This document shows positions 34,266 to 46,300 of a stretch of 64,000 nt of DNA, in pieces; position 1 is the stretch's first letter, and each line of letters opens with the position of its first letter. The stretch is from assembly GCA_027924585.1 (NCBI GenBank), contig BSBM01000190.1, forward strand, positions 3,296,501 to 3,360,500, read 5' to 3'. A program made the translations under genes and the position numbers. The notes beneath the pieces are model-generated. The model worked only from the letters and a program-made list of their open reading frames with translations. It was not told the DNA's origin and made no database searches. The stretch is from Larix kaempferi. Lineage: Eukaryota > Streptophyta > Pinopsida > Pinales > Pinaceae.

Positions 34266-37200
34266 ATGGAATACTCTTCTTCAAAGCCTATCCTCACTCC
34301 CTTCAACTATTTTGATTGGAAAGAAGATATGGAGATCATGTTACGTTCAAAAGGATACTATAGAGTCATAGTTGGCCTCGAATTGGAGCCAAGCACATTA
34401 TCAGAAAGAACAAAACACTACGACAAGATTGATGAAGCTTATGGTCTTCTTTGCCTCTCTATTTCCAAAGATCTTCACTTCCATCTCAATGGATTGAAGA
34501 CTCCAAAATAAATATGGGAGCAACTTGAAACACTTTTTGGCAATCAGGACAAGCTTAGGGCTTTTCAATTAGAGAATGAATTGATTGCTCTTAGTCCTAT
34601 GAATTTAGAGACCATCAATGAGTTATTCACAAAATTCAAGCACTTGACATTGTAGTTGAAGAATAGTGGAGTTATCAAAGAGGATAAGCAATTGATCCTC
34701 TCTATTCTCACCAACCTTGGTAAAGACTATTCGGTATTTGTCTCTACTTTCAATTTCGGTCAGCTAACTACCCCGAATTGGAAGATGCCTACCTTGAATG
34801 CCTTCATTGAGTCCATCACATAAGAGCATGATAAGTTGATTCAGATGGGGTCCATAAAATACAAAGATTCAGCCCTATTTGTTCAAGGACCCAAGAATTC
34901 AAATGGTAAAGGAAAGCAAAAGAAAGAGAAGCCCAAATTCGAACCTCACAAACAACGAGAGAAAGGAAAGCAGATGGATGCACAATCCATTTCAAAATTC
35001 AAGTAAAAGGGCAAAGAGGGTAAGGAAAATCTAAATGTACTTATTGCAACTATGGCTTTCATCCCGAAAGTTCATGCATGAAGAAGAATATAGATAAAAT
35101 GGCCCTCCTTTTGGAAAAGAATAACATTACTCTTCCTGACGGTGCAAGGAAGAAGGATAGGAATGATGATCATGAAAGAGGACAAGCACTCATGGAAACT
35201 GTTTCGAAGCCCACTACTCTTTTGATAGATTCAGGTGCCTCGAATCATATGGCTGCAAATATTGATTTTTTTTCTTCATTCGATCCAAACAACTCCATCC
35301 CCATCCATTTGGGAGATGACTCAAAAATTTCTTCAAAGGGCAAAGGTACAATCCATGTAGATCATGGAAGCATTCCGAATGTTCTCTATGTGCCTTCCTT
35401 GGCTTCAAATCTTCTTTCTATGTATCAAATGACACACACTGGTGAACCGAAGAAAGTTACATTCATCCCTAATATAGTTGAAATTTCCGATATCAAAAGT
35501 GGAAGACTTATTGCAGTCGGAAAGGCGAACCACACTGCAAAATGCTATGAGTTTTCACACTTTATTCCGCTTGCAAATCCCACTGCTCTTCGCACACATG
35601 GTAATGAGGTTAGTATGCTTTGGAATGAAATATTTGGACATATTAATTATAAGTATTTGCTTATGTCATCAAACAAATCCATGGTAGAATGTCTTCCACA
35701 ACTCCATTCCTTGAAGGGAATATGCACCGGTTGCATTATTGGGAAGCACCCCGAGCACAGGTTCGATCGCGACAAAGCTAGCAAAGCTTCTACAGTTTTG
35801 GGGATGATACATTATGACATCAGTGGTCCGCTGCCCAATATGTCATTAAATGGTTCAACGTATGTTTTGACATTTATTGATGATCTTTCCCGCTTTACAT
35901 GGGTATTTTTTCTCAAAAACAAGTCAGAAGTGCTTGGAAAATTCAAGGATTTTAAGGCTTCTGTTGTGACTGCCACTGAGAGAAAGATCAAAGCTCTTAG
36001 ATCTAATAATGGTGGAGAATATATCAAGGCCGAGTTGCTGCAACTTTGTTCTGAAAGTGGAATTCAGATCCAACATATAGTTCCCTACACACCCCAGCAG
36101 AACGGTGTAGTGGAAAGGAAACATCGGTCACTGAAAGAGATGGCTACTTGCATGATTGAATCAAAAGGTTTGGATGCAAATATTTGGGCTGAAGCAATCA
36201 ATGTTGATGCATACATTCAGAACCAAGTTCCACATTCATCCGTGAAAGGTATACTCCTTTCAAAGCATTCATTGGTCACAAACTGGATGTGTCAAATTTG
36301 AGAGTTTTTGGCTCTACTGCATGGGCTAGAATTCCTTCCAAGAAGAGACAAGCTTTGGATCCACAAAGTATTGAGTGCATACTGATAGGATATGGTGAAG
36401 AATCAAAGTCATATAAACTCATGGATATCAGATCCAAAAATATATTCATAGAGCGCAGTGTGAAATTTGAAGAACTGCTTCAAGAATTGCAACTAGTCGA
36501 GGAAGAAACTGTCGTTTCACCGCCTTCACCAGAAGAAGATATGAGCAGCGATAATGAAGGTATTAGTTCTGATATTTATGATATTTTAGCAGCACATGAT
36601 GATCATGACATATCAGGTTCAGAATCCGACCATTATGATCCTCCTCAGTTACCAAAGTGGGCCCAAAACACTCTTCAATCTGCTGGTTCGAACATTGGAA
36701 ATCCTACTGATCCAAGACGAACAACAGCAGACTTTCAAAGAGCAGGTATGGCTCTTTCTATTTCTGATACATTACTTCCTGATATTTGTTATTTGATGAC
36801 TAGTTCATATCCCACAACATACTATCATGCCCACCGAGATCCGAGATGGCAAAGTGCCATGGATGAAGAGTACAATTCTCTTCAAAAGAACAATACATGG
36901 GAGCTAGTTTCTCTTCCACCTGGAAGAAAATTAGTCCAATGTAAATGGGTCTACCACATGAAATTTTCTGCTGATGGCTCTATCAACAAATACAAATCAA
37001 GGTTGGTGGAAAAAGGTTTCTCCCAAGTCCAAGGAGTGGACTAGACTGAGACCTTTGCACCGGTTTCAAAGATGGATTTCATCCACCTTGTTTTGGAAAT
37101 TTTCGCATCCAAGCACTAGGAAGTGCACCACATGGATGTGAAGAGTGCTTTTATACATGGATATCTTGCTGAAGAGGTATATATGAAGCAGCCAGAAGGT

Positions 37201-38342
37201 TATACCTCAGATCCATCATTAGTTTGCAGATTGAAGAAATCTTTGTATGGGTTAAAACAGGCCCCAAGAGCTTGGTATGCAAAGATGGACTCCTTCCTTC
37301 TTTCTCAGAATTTCAAAAGATGCAAATATAATACGAATGTGTACCTATAGCAAGTTAAAGGTAATTTTTTGGTTATTGTACTTTATGTTGATGATCTTCT
37401 CATTACTGGTAGCACTCTTACTTCAATAAACAAGCTAAAAACTGCATTAAATCTAGCTTTTGACATGAGCGATTTGGGCTTGCTGAGTCACTTTTTGGGC
37501 TTGGAAATAGCTCAAAATTTTGATGGGATCACTATATATCAGGAAAAATATGCTCCCGACCTGTTATTGAAGTTTAATATGGCTGAATGTAAGGCAGCCC
37601 CATTCCCATTCCTCTCAGGAATCAGTCTTGAGGAGGGAAATTCTACACCACTTGCAGATTGCACTATGTATCGATAGTTGATTGGTTCACTACTATACTT
37701 GACACACTCTAGGCCTGATATATCTTATGCTGTGAGTGCTGTTTCAAGGTATATGCAGAAGCCCCATGATCTTCATTAGTGGGAAGCCAAGCGGATCTTG
37801 CAGTATGTGCAAGGTACAAAACATTTTGGCATACATTATGCTGCAGATTCTGAGCTAGATTTCATTGGCTTTACTGATTCAGATTGGGCAGGTGATAGCA
37901 TAGATTGGAAGTCCACTTCCGGATATGTTTCATGATTGGACATGGGCCTATTTGCTGGTCAACAAAAAAGCAGGCAGCCATTGCACTTTCTTCAACAGAG
38001 GCAGACTATCGAGGGGCAGTCAGTGCCTGTATTCATGCAGTTTGGTTGCAGGGTATTCTTTCCGAGTTTGGTTTTGGTGGCACTACTTTGACTGTCTTCT
38101 TTTGCGATAATCAAAGTTCTATCAAGATCTCCACAAATCCAGTTCAGCGGCAGAGGAACAAACACATTGAGATTCATATGCACTACATTCGAGAGTTGGT
38201 GCATGATCGCACCATCATTCTGCAATATTGCCCTACTGATGAGCAAATTGCAGACATCTTCACCAAGAGCTTCACTAAGAAGAAGTTCTCTTACCTCCGT
38301 TCACTGTTGGGGGTGAGTTCCATCATGGTGGAGACAGATTGA
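34266..38342 (+). pseudogene. Copia gag-pol polyprotein, multiply broken
   Basis: Gag opens at the ATG at 34266 (NYFDWKEDMEIMLRSKGYY) and is stopped at 34509, about 34653 and about 34823. A zinc knuckle CTYCNYGFHPESSC lies at 35036-35077. Protease follows with LLIDSGASNHMA (about 35219). Integrase shows the GHINYKYL and GICTGCIIGKH zinc-binding part, then HYDISGPLP, FIDDLSRFTW, NNGGEY and YTPQQNGVVERKH (about 36085). A frameshift near 36295 moves to RT: TWELVSLPPGRKLVQCKWV, a stop at 37042, HMDVKSAFIHG (about 37130), and YVDDLLITGS (about 37384). RNase H has DSDWAGD (about 37880), another shift near 37925, then SSTEADYRG, CDNQSSIKIS and KHIEIHMHYIRE, ending at a TGA at 38340. It is related to copia element 1 at the left edge of the window. 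Confidence 0.95.
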
Positions 38343-38503
38343 TCCATTATTATGTTTTAGCTTGAGGGGGGGCTTTCTTCCCACTGGGTTTTCCCTCTTT
38401 CCTCACTTAGCTTATTTTCAACATTTTTTTTGGATTATTGTATCCGGGTGACCTTTCGTCTTAGTAACCAGGGCCCTACATTATTTTTTGCACATCATAG
38501 TCT

Positions 38504-38517
38504 ATCTTGAGGGGGGG
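38504..38517 (+). promoter_or_regulatory. Polypurine tract of copia element 2
   Basis: CTTGA followed by seven G lies directly before the 3' LTR. A second similar run (CTTGAGGGGGGG) occurs near 38361, just after the coding frame. Confidence 0.8.
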
Positions 38518-39212
38518 TGTTCGGATATCCACATCATCCTTTTCAGGAGCTTGCATGCAATTAGGGTTTGCATGCATCCCAGTCACCAGGTTGATGCCTC
38601 CAACACCTTATCCACTTCATTCTAGCATCCGGGAGCTCGTTCCATCAGAGTTTTATCCCTCCTAGTAATGAAGGCACCCACTTCTCAGCTACTTCCAGAG
38701 AAGGGCGCACTTCTTCACCTATCCACTCAATTTATACTCAGTTAGCTCCAATTCTTCTTGATTTGAGGCTAGTTTCACTCCCGACTGACTGTTTCACTCC
38801 ATTGGACCTCCAGATTGACTAGATGACTTGTTCTGACTTCAGTTAATCCTCCCATGTGCCCTCCACTGAGTCTCCTTCCCTATATCAGTGCTACACACTT
38901 TAGTTACACTTGTTACACTCAGTTCGACTCAGATTGACACTTGGATGACTGGTTCTTGTGCATTGATGACCACCACTGATTGATGATGAGGAATCCTAGT
39001 TGGAGCCAAGCTACACCATTCAGTAATTTGAATGACCTCCTTATTCAATTCGAATTGCTCAGTCATTATGAGATAATTGTATTGTAATTATTCACCCTTA
39101 TTGGGATATTGAGAACTGATGCATGTTTTGCACAGTTTTACACCATATTTTCTATGTTCATCTGTTGTGATTGATTTACTTGTTCATTAGATCTGCTATG
39201 ACTAATTTTACA
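38518..39212 (+). repeat. 3' LTR of copia element 2
   Basis: TG...CA ends, followed by the CAGCC target repeat and then by the rejoined palindrome of repeat R. Confidence 0.95.
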
Positions 39213-40376
39213 CAGCCAACCCTTCATTTATGAGATAATTGTAAAAATATTTAATCTATGAAGGTTATGTCGACAATTCCCGACTTCTGACTTCCGCAGT
39301 AAATAGCAAGGACTCAGACATCATCTAATTTTTAACATATAAAAAATTTGTCCCGAATTCCATTTTCCGACAAGAAGGATCGGTTGCCCCTTCGTTTAGT
39401 AGATAGTTGTGAACAACTATATCCAATAATTCACCTATATCTAGAATGGCGAAAGCAAGAAGGATCAACCGAACGTTCTTTCATTCTAGAACTATTATGA
39501 ATAGAATATTGGGCAGAAGAAGAGTCAGGAACCCCTTCATTTATGATGGATTTGTAAAAATATTCAACCTAGAAAGGCTAAGATGTCAATTCATGTATAT
39601 CTAAAATGGTGAACACCGGAAGAATACTGAGCACAAGAAGGGTTGGCCGACGCTTCATTTACAAGAGAAATGTAAAACTATTTGATCTACGAAGGCTAGG
39701 TCGACAATTCCCGACTTCCAACTTCCGATGTAAATAGTAGGGATCAGACATCAGCTAAGTTATAACATATACAAATTGTTTGTCCCAACTTCCTTTTTCA
39801 GACAAGAAGGATCAGATACCCCTTCGTTTAGTAGATAATTATGAAAACCTTTATCCATCAATTCACCTATATCCAAAATGGATAACACAAGAAGGATTGA
39901 CCGACCCTTCTTACAGTCTTGAACTATTACGAAAAGAATACTGGGAAGAAGAAGAGTCGGTCGCCCCTTCATTTACGAGGGAATTGTAAAAATAGAACTT
40001 GGAGAAAGAGCGGCTACTCTTTCTCTGTGAATATTTCCACTTGGTAGAAAATTGTGTGAACAATGTTCCTATGAAATTTGTGTTTAGAGTGCCGATATCT
40101 ACTTTTTCCACACCTAAAAATCATCCCTTGAGGAAGGAGATGATGCTCTTTCTCCTCAGCATCTACTTCCAACACCCCGGAAATAGAACAACTAGACGAA
40201 AGAGCGACCTCTCTTTCTCTAACAAAATTTTGACTTTCAAGCAAACTCTTTGAAGCAAAACTTCTATAAATTTTGTTGTTAAAATGTGGATATCTAGTTT
40301 CCCAAGGTGACATGTGGAACACTCATATTGTGACACGTGGCCTATTTGATTTTTAAAATTAGTCTAAAGATTGTAT

Positions 40377-41290
40377 ATGCTGGCTTGGGACTCGGTAGAC
40401 TTGGCGACTCGGATTAGACTCGAAAAATTAAAATTAATATTTTGGCAGTCTGTGGAGGCTTGCATCACAGCCTACAAGCCTGTAGGCTGCCACAGGGGCA
40501 TCCTACAGGCCTGTAGGTTGTGATTGCATCCTCCACAAGATACCAAAACATTAAAATTAATGTTTTGGCAGCCTATGGAGGCTGCCATAACATCCTACGG
40601 GCCATTACGCTACCACAGGGGCAACCTACAGTCCTATAGGCTGTGATGGAAGCGTCCACAGGTTGCCAAAACAACAAAACTTAAAAAAAATCAATGCAAA
40701 ATATTAAAAAAAATGTAAAGCAAAACTTAAAAAAAAAAATTAGAATGAAAACAAAAACAAAAAAACGTTAAACCAACCTGAATTGGTTGACAGTTGAACT
40801 CGACAAGCCTGACCCTGCACAGTTGCCAATGGAAACCAATGTTGGAAGCTAAAATCCTAGGGGGAGAAAAAAACCAAAAAATTAAAAAATTAATACAAAA
40901 CATAAAGAAAAATATTAACAAGTTTAAACTTCCAAAAAAAAAAAAGAAGCTAACCCAAACTCCTGTCGAGGATGCCAAAAACACTCACTCGAACTCCAAT
41001 CAAACTTATGAATCATGGTGATGGGCCACTGGCAGCTGAACTCAATGCTCAGAACTTGTGATGCTCGGTTGAGCTCCAATCGAACTCCCTTCGACCTACA
41101 ACGAGTCCAACCGAACTCCCATCTCCCTCCATCCAACTCCAGTCGCACTCCACGACTTCACTACAGTCAAACTCCAGTCGGGTGATGCACTCGGGGGCAT
41201 GTGCTATGACTGTGAGTGGTCAGGAAATGATATTCCTTCTTAAACCTCCCCCCCAAAACAAAGCCTAAAAAATCGCATGCATGGAATGGG
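40377..41290. other. Insertion or replacement within R copy 2, with palindromic tandem pair
   Basis: Copy 1 of R has only about 200 bp of unrelated sequence at this point. At 40436-40560 and 40557-40680, two ~122-bp units start ATTTTGGCAG(T/C)CT and are each imperfectly self-complementary (CAGCCTACAAGCCTGTAGGCTG and flanks). The remainder has A-runs and repeated CGAACTCC/CCAACTCCAGTCG motifs at 40990-41180. No gene is seen. Confidence 0.55.
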
Positions 41291-41362
41291 CTTTAATTAG
41301 AAAAATTACACTTCAATTGACAATAATAAATTAACTCGACATTTCATTAACAAAATTGCTAA

Positions 41363-41956
41363 TTGGCTGGAAACTGGATCAGAAATCCAAAGAAAATAAT
41401 AAGAGGTTTTTCTCTTGTTTCGACTGGTTTACTAAAAGTCTACAATTGGATCGCAAAATATCTTTATTGGCGAGTAGGAAATGTGAAGGAGATATTGGTT
41501 GGTATAGATCTGATCCTGGGTTTGGAAGAGAATTACAAACTTTCAGAAGATATTATGAGTTTATTGAAGGAATATGGTCTTATTACTCTTGAGAAAATAA
41601 AAAAGACCAAGGATAAATTTGCTAAAGATACTTACTGGTTCAGTGCAAAAGATTTGGGATTCAACAGGCGTTCTGCATATGAATGGGACAGCTATATAAT
41701 GTTCTTGAACTCAGCTGGATGTAGAATTACTCAAGAGAACGAGTCACTTATTTGGAATTGCAATTCTACGAGGGGGATGGTGACTCCGAAGTCAGCATAT
41801 AATGCTATAATAAAAAGCAGTTGCATTTTTCCACAACATTGGTGGTATAAACGACTTTGGCAATGGAAAATTCCATTGAAATTGAAGTGTTTTATGTGGT
41901 TTGTGTTACAAGGAAGACTAAAAACTTGGAATAATAGTATGTTTTTTTTCTCCTAA
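41363..41956 (+). pseudogene. LINE C-terminal region with zf-RVT domain, truncated
   Basis: The open frame encodes the segment downstream of RT in plant L1-like elements. It shows WRVGNVKEILVGIDLILG near residue 35, DTYWFSAKDLGF in the middle, then MVTPKSAYNAI and WWYKRLWQWKIPLKLKCFMWF. The last is the zf-RVT signature W..iW....P.KiK.F.W. The frame ends soon after at RLKTWNNSMFFFS, where the LINE would continue with LTW.NL..RG. Both the RT core and the RNase H are absent. It is a fragment next to R copy 2, as the other LINE fragment (9713) is next to R copy 1. Confidence 0.8.
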
Positions 41957-42848
41957 AAAAAAAATTTGCAGCCAAAATAATAATTAACCCCATCTCAGAG
42001 ATTCGTTTATATAAGAGTTTAATAGCCTGGAACCTGCATGGAATTTGGAGTAGACCGAGCGTGCGACTGGAGTGTGGAAGCATGTGATTGGAGTCTAAAC
42101 CGAGCATGGAACCTATGTAGGTAAATACGATGGCGGCCAGACAATGCCCGCGAAAACTTCTGCGAATATTTTGGCGGTCAGGTAAATACAATGGCGGCTA
42201 GACAATGCCCACGAAAAATTGATCCATTAGACGAAGTAATTTAAGACAAAATTCACCTTTCTTACATGCTGCTACCAAGAAAAAAGGGGATCAAAATGGT
42301 TAATTTATAAGAAATCAACGGTTTAGATTCGAGGACGGTTGATATCTATGGTGGATAGGGAATCTGCTAGGAAAAGGTACATGTTCTATAATGTTGGAAA
42401 CTTTGGAGAAATGACCTTTGGTACATGTTAAAGTCAAGAAGTAGATCTACGGTGGGTGAGTGATAGACAAAAACATCTATGGTTGATGTTGATTTCGCAC
42501 TTTCAACTAGCATAGAGAATGAAAAGGGTCAGCGGTAGCGGAATTTTTACCACTTACCACATGTCGAGTCGAGGATCATTCCGCTAAATGAAAAATTGTA
42601 ATGGAAAACCTCTTCTCGTGATCCCGAAACCACCTACATGAGATATTATAAAAGTTGGTATCTTCTTATGATTGATGGAACTTACCCATGAAACCAAGTG
42701 TGATCCTATGTGTCCTTCAATATATTGTTTTTTCTAGAAGTAGAAAACCAGAAGACAATCAAATGGTTATTGTATCGATGACTTATATTTATTGGCAATT
42801 TATATTCTTAATCGAACTATAGATAATGAGCATCATTATGCAAGACTA
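41957..42848. other. Non-coding with a 61-bp duplication
   Basis: GGTAAATAC(G/A)ATGGCGG occurs at 42119 and 42180, a 61-bp direct repeat with CAGACAATGCCC(G/A)CG. Otherwise nothing is recognised. If the downstream phytocyanin-like gene was ever active, its promoter would lie here, but no clear TATA box position stands out. Confidence 0.5.
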
Positions 42849-43308
42849 ATGGCGGTGGACGATATATATATTAGTGTGCTCGTTATATCCAAAACCACGA
42901 TTGCTAAGAAGATCCTGGTAGGAGGACAAGGCCAAGGATGGCACTATGGCTTCAATTACGTCGAGTGGGCGTCAAAGGAAGGTCCATTCCACGCCAATGA
43001 TACGCTTGGTAGGAATTCAAACATTACAATATGTGAATAGAGAATTTCATATTTATATATTCATCACTATATTCATTTTCTGAATCCCTGGATTTCTTTT
43101 TTCTGGTATATATGTTTGTGCAGTGTTTGTATTTCCTCCTACAGAGCCTGATTCTATTTTTCACAATGTCTATCTGTTGAAGAATAAAATCCAGTACAAG
43201 GAATGCAATATTTCGGGTGGTTCTCTCCTTACTGATTCAACAAAAGAAAATGGGAATCCCTTTAGTTTCAAGTTGAGATCAAAGGCACACCGTTACTATT
43301 TTACATAG
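42849..43308 (+). pseudogene. Phytocyanin-like (plastocyanin-like domain) gene, two exons, truncated by stop
   Basis: Exon 1 (42849-43008) reads M...AKKILVGGQGQGWHYGF and PFHANDTL. Exon 2 (43124-43308) reads VFVFPPTEPDSIFHNVYLL, YKECNISGG and FSFKLRSKAHRYYFT. The intron (43009-43123, GT...AG, 115 bp) falls between NDTL and VF, the usual intron site of plant phytocyanins; splicing restores the frame exactly. Phytocyanins are secreted, membrane-anchored blue-copper-like proteins of the cell surface. FHNV carries the first ligand His and YKEC the first disulfide Cys. A TAG follows YYFT, exactly where the conserved (A/T)CG with the second Cys should be, so the C-terminal third and any GPI signal are lost. 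The N-terminal signal peptide is weak (VDDIYISVLVIS). It is most likely a pseudogene or gene relic. Confidence 0.7.
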
Positions 43309-43365
43309 CATAGCGATTCAAGGCTTCTGGTTTATTGGTTTAAATTCGATTCGTCTTTGAATGTG

Positions 43366-46300
43366 TAATACCCCAATTTTGGACTTTGAACTCCTATTCT
43401 ATTTTTCTAAGTATTATTTCAGTTTTACTTAGTTGATTTTAGAAAGCTGATAAATTTATTTCTAATGACCATGTGGGCCAGCACATTAATGAGATGGGAG
43501 TCACAATCCCCTATGGGTTGGAGGGAAAATGTCAATTAATATAATAATAAGAAATTCTTATTGGAGAAAAATGGCAAACCCTAAAGAAAATATTTGAGAG
43601 ACTAATGAATTAAAAGAATTCATAAAATGAGGAATTTCACACCTAAGAGAATAAAAAGTGAAACTCATTGAAAACACTCATATTCCATTATTCACATTCT
43701 CATGATCATTAACACACAAGAGAAATGGGAACCTGGGAAGAACAATAACCTGAGACAAATGAATAGAGGTGAAGGAGGAAAGATTTGGGAGAACCAAACT
43801 AGTCCTAAGGCCATGTGAATGAGGACAGATTTGGGAGAACCAAACTGGTCCAAATTAAGAGGAACTATACAGCTAGGTATTGGCTTGGCCACTTAATTAT
43901 GTGCAGGTAGGAGAACTACCCCAAGGTTTCAAGAGCACTGCATTCTACTCTGAATAGGTTGTGTTTAAATTCATTCTCTTAATGGTTGAGGCTTAAAATC
44001 CCCTAGAGCATCCTGGAGCTCAAGAGTACTGAGTTGGATGTTGGGTTTCCTGCTGCCATTGAAATATCCTGAATAACTTGGGGAAAAATAGTTAAGGGTA
44101 ACTTAAAATATACACTCTAACCCGGGGGACTGTGAACTCAGCTTGGGGGTGACCTGAAAGTAAGGAGTACTTGTTGGTCAAAGGCTAGGAGGTTTGTGCT
44201 TGGTTCCAATGGTCATCAGATTTCAGATAAGTTTATCTGTTGCACCTATTTGATAATTTTATGAACAGTAATGGAAAATGTTTATATTTATTCTTGGAAC
44301 TACTATTGAATGACTTACTATTCAGATCTGTTTATATGTCTTTTGTTAGACTGATTTTTGAGTATAGATCTGCCATAAATTACCAAATATTTGTAATAAT
44401 ATACAGTGTTATGATCTAAGTTTAAATGCATGAAATATTCATAGTTATATTTACTGTATGGATGGACATAGTCCTGATGTTTTAACTAGACATAAATATT
44501 GTTTTAATCAAGGTTTGCAAGCCTAAGAGAGCCACCCTAGATTAAATATGGTTTTCATGCTAACCTATAGTTATATGCATGCATCTTTACACATAATACT
44601 TTATTTCTATCTTATTTACAGAACCATGACTATTTATATATTATTGTGCAAAGCAGGAAGACATGTAAACCAAGGGGTTTACATGTCATGCCATAAATTT
44701 TATAAACCCTCATCTTCTATTTTATAGATTAACCCAGAAAAGGGGATATGTATGAATATGATCTTTGTCTTAACTATTTAAAAATGAAATGTTTACTTCT
44801 GGATATACTCATACACCTATGTGAATATGCATAGAAAAACTTGTATTCTAGATTAGAGAATCAAGATCATTCTTCTAAGTTACTTTCTATATATATATGC
44901 ATTCTATACAAACTTCATCTTAACATTCGAATGGGGTTTTTATTATCTTGCATACAATACTAGTATACTAAGGGATGCATTATATAGATGTATCGTAGTG
45001 ACAGAATGCATTTCGTAATCATATATTTAACACCCCTAGTATGGGTTGTGTAAAGTCACGATATCCCTTCAAGAGTGGAATCGTGGTCCATGGTTTCGAC
45101 TCCACCTTATCGTATCTTGTATTACAGAGTTGCAATTATTATAGATAAGGGTTAAGCTATTCATGTTTCCATTCCACCATTCTTTATTACATATTATCTA
45201 TACAGTCTGTGCATTAAAATAAACTGTGCAGCATATCCACATAATAAACAAACAACGCTGTGTGATAACATTAAAGATGGTTTTACCATGGTTATGCATC
45301 TACAATTATTTAGGCCTTATAAACCACTCTATGCATACGTTAAGTGACTATTTGAACATGCTTATGCCTATGGATATGCTCGGAGAGCGGCCTAACAAAT
45401 AACATTTATATTATATAAATAACCAGTGCTGGAGAAATTATGAATACAACTTCATAGTCAAGGAAGTTGCAAATCTATGCATAGTTAATATTTGAATATT
45501 GCGTATGCCTATTTATGCATTGAGGAGCCAAACCATATTATAAACCATTTGAATGTTGGGAAAGTTCATTTCATCGTTTCAAATCTATTTAAAACATGGA
45601 CATATAGTATGAGGAAAATGATGCAACCGAGCCCTATTTCGGGAAGTTATTTGAGTTAACCATTTCCACATTAAAAAGATGTTTTGCAACAAGATTCACA
45701 TAATAAATTTTGTTCATTTTTATAAAAGAGGAAAACAGTGGCTGAAATCCTCTATGGATTTTCCACACAGTAATATAACAAACCAATACTTAAACGTTTC
45801 ATTACTCAATGCATTCTTTATTTACAAAAAGAAATAATACAGTCCCGAGAGATCTCGCTCTCCCTTCCACACTTAAAATCCCTTCAAGGGTCACACAATT
45901 TTGAGACATTGCTAAACCAGCGACGCCCAGCGTGGACAAGCTACCTAAGGACTTGTTTTCCATGTCAGTCAAGGCCAACGTTTCATGCACCTACAGGATG
46001 CGGAAATCCTTCAACCCTAAACAAAGTCGAATGCAACCACAAGGATGACGAAAGGCTTGGTTGTAGCATAAGCAGACAGAGAACCATGAGTTTTAAGTAA
46101 CCCATCCAAACCAATGGGCAGTTTCACCCAAAGCACCAAGGATGTAGGGTTACCTGGCCATGTAGAGAGTTGGTTATTCTTCCAAGTCGTGGATACAACA
46201 TAGAGTGGCCCATCATGCCCACAGTCCTGAAGCCCTTGCGTTGAGAATATTCCAATGCAATAGTTGGTTATGGAAGTAATAATTTCGCAATGTAAAAATT

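Larger units (their letters stand above)
33180..39212 (+). mobile_element. Complete Ty1/copia retrotransposon
   Basis: LTRs at 33180-33885 (706 bp) and 38518-39212 (695 bp) flank gag-pol in copia order. The 5-bp CAGCC lies at 33175-33179 and 39213-39217. The 3' LTR starts TGTTCGGATATCC; the 5' copy has TATTCGG, a G-to-A change in the terminal TG. The 5' LTR has an extra 11-bp ATTTTGCATGC. I count about 39 substitutions by eye between the LTRs. That divergence makes it an old insertion, yet younger than the R copy that contains it. Confidence 0.97.
28217..41355. repeat. Dispersed repeat R, copy 2, split by nested insertions
   Basis: R pieces are 28217-28597, about 32326-33179, 39213-40376 and about 41290-41355. 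Together they follow the order of copy 1 (7795-9255). The interruptions are the DUF7869-type element (about 28598-32325), the copia element (33180-39212) and ~0.9 kb at 40377-41290. Removing the copia element with one CAGCC copy restores the broken palindrome AAGGGTCAGCCAACCCTTC exactly, which proves that insertion. R here carries about three ~430-bp higher-order units, each with several AAGGGTCGACCGACCCTT-like palindromes. Confidence 0.85.
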
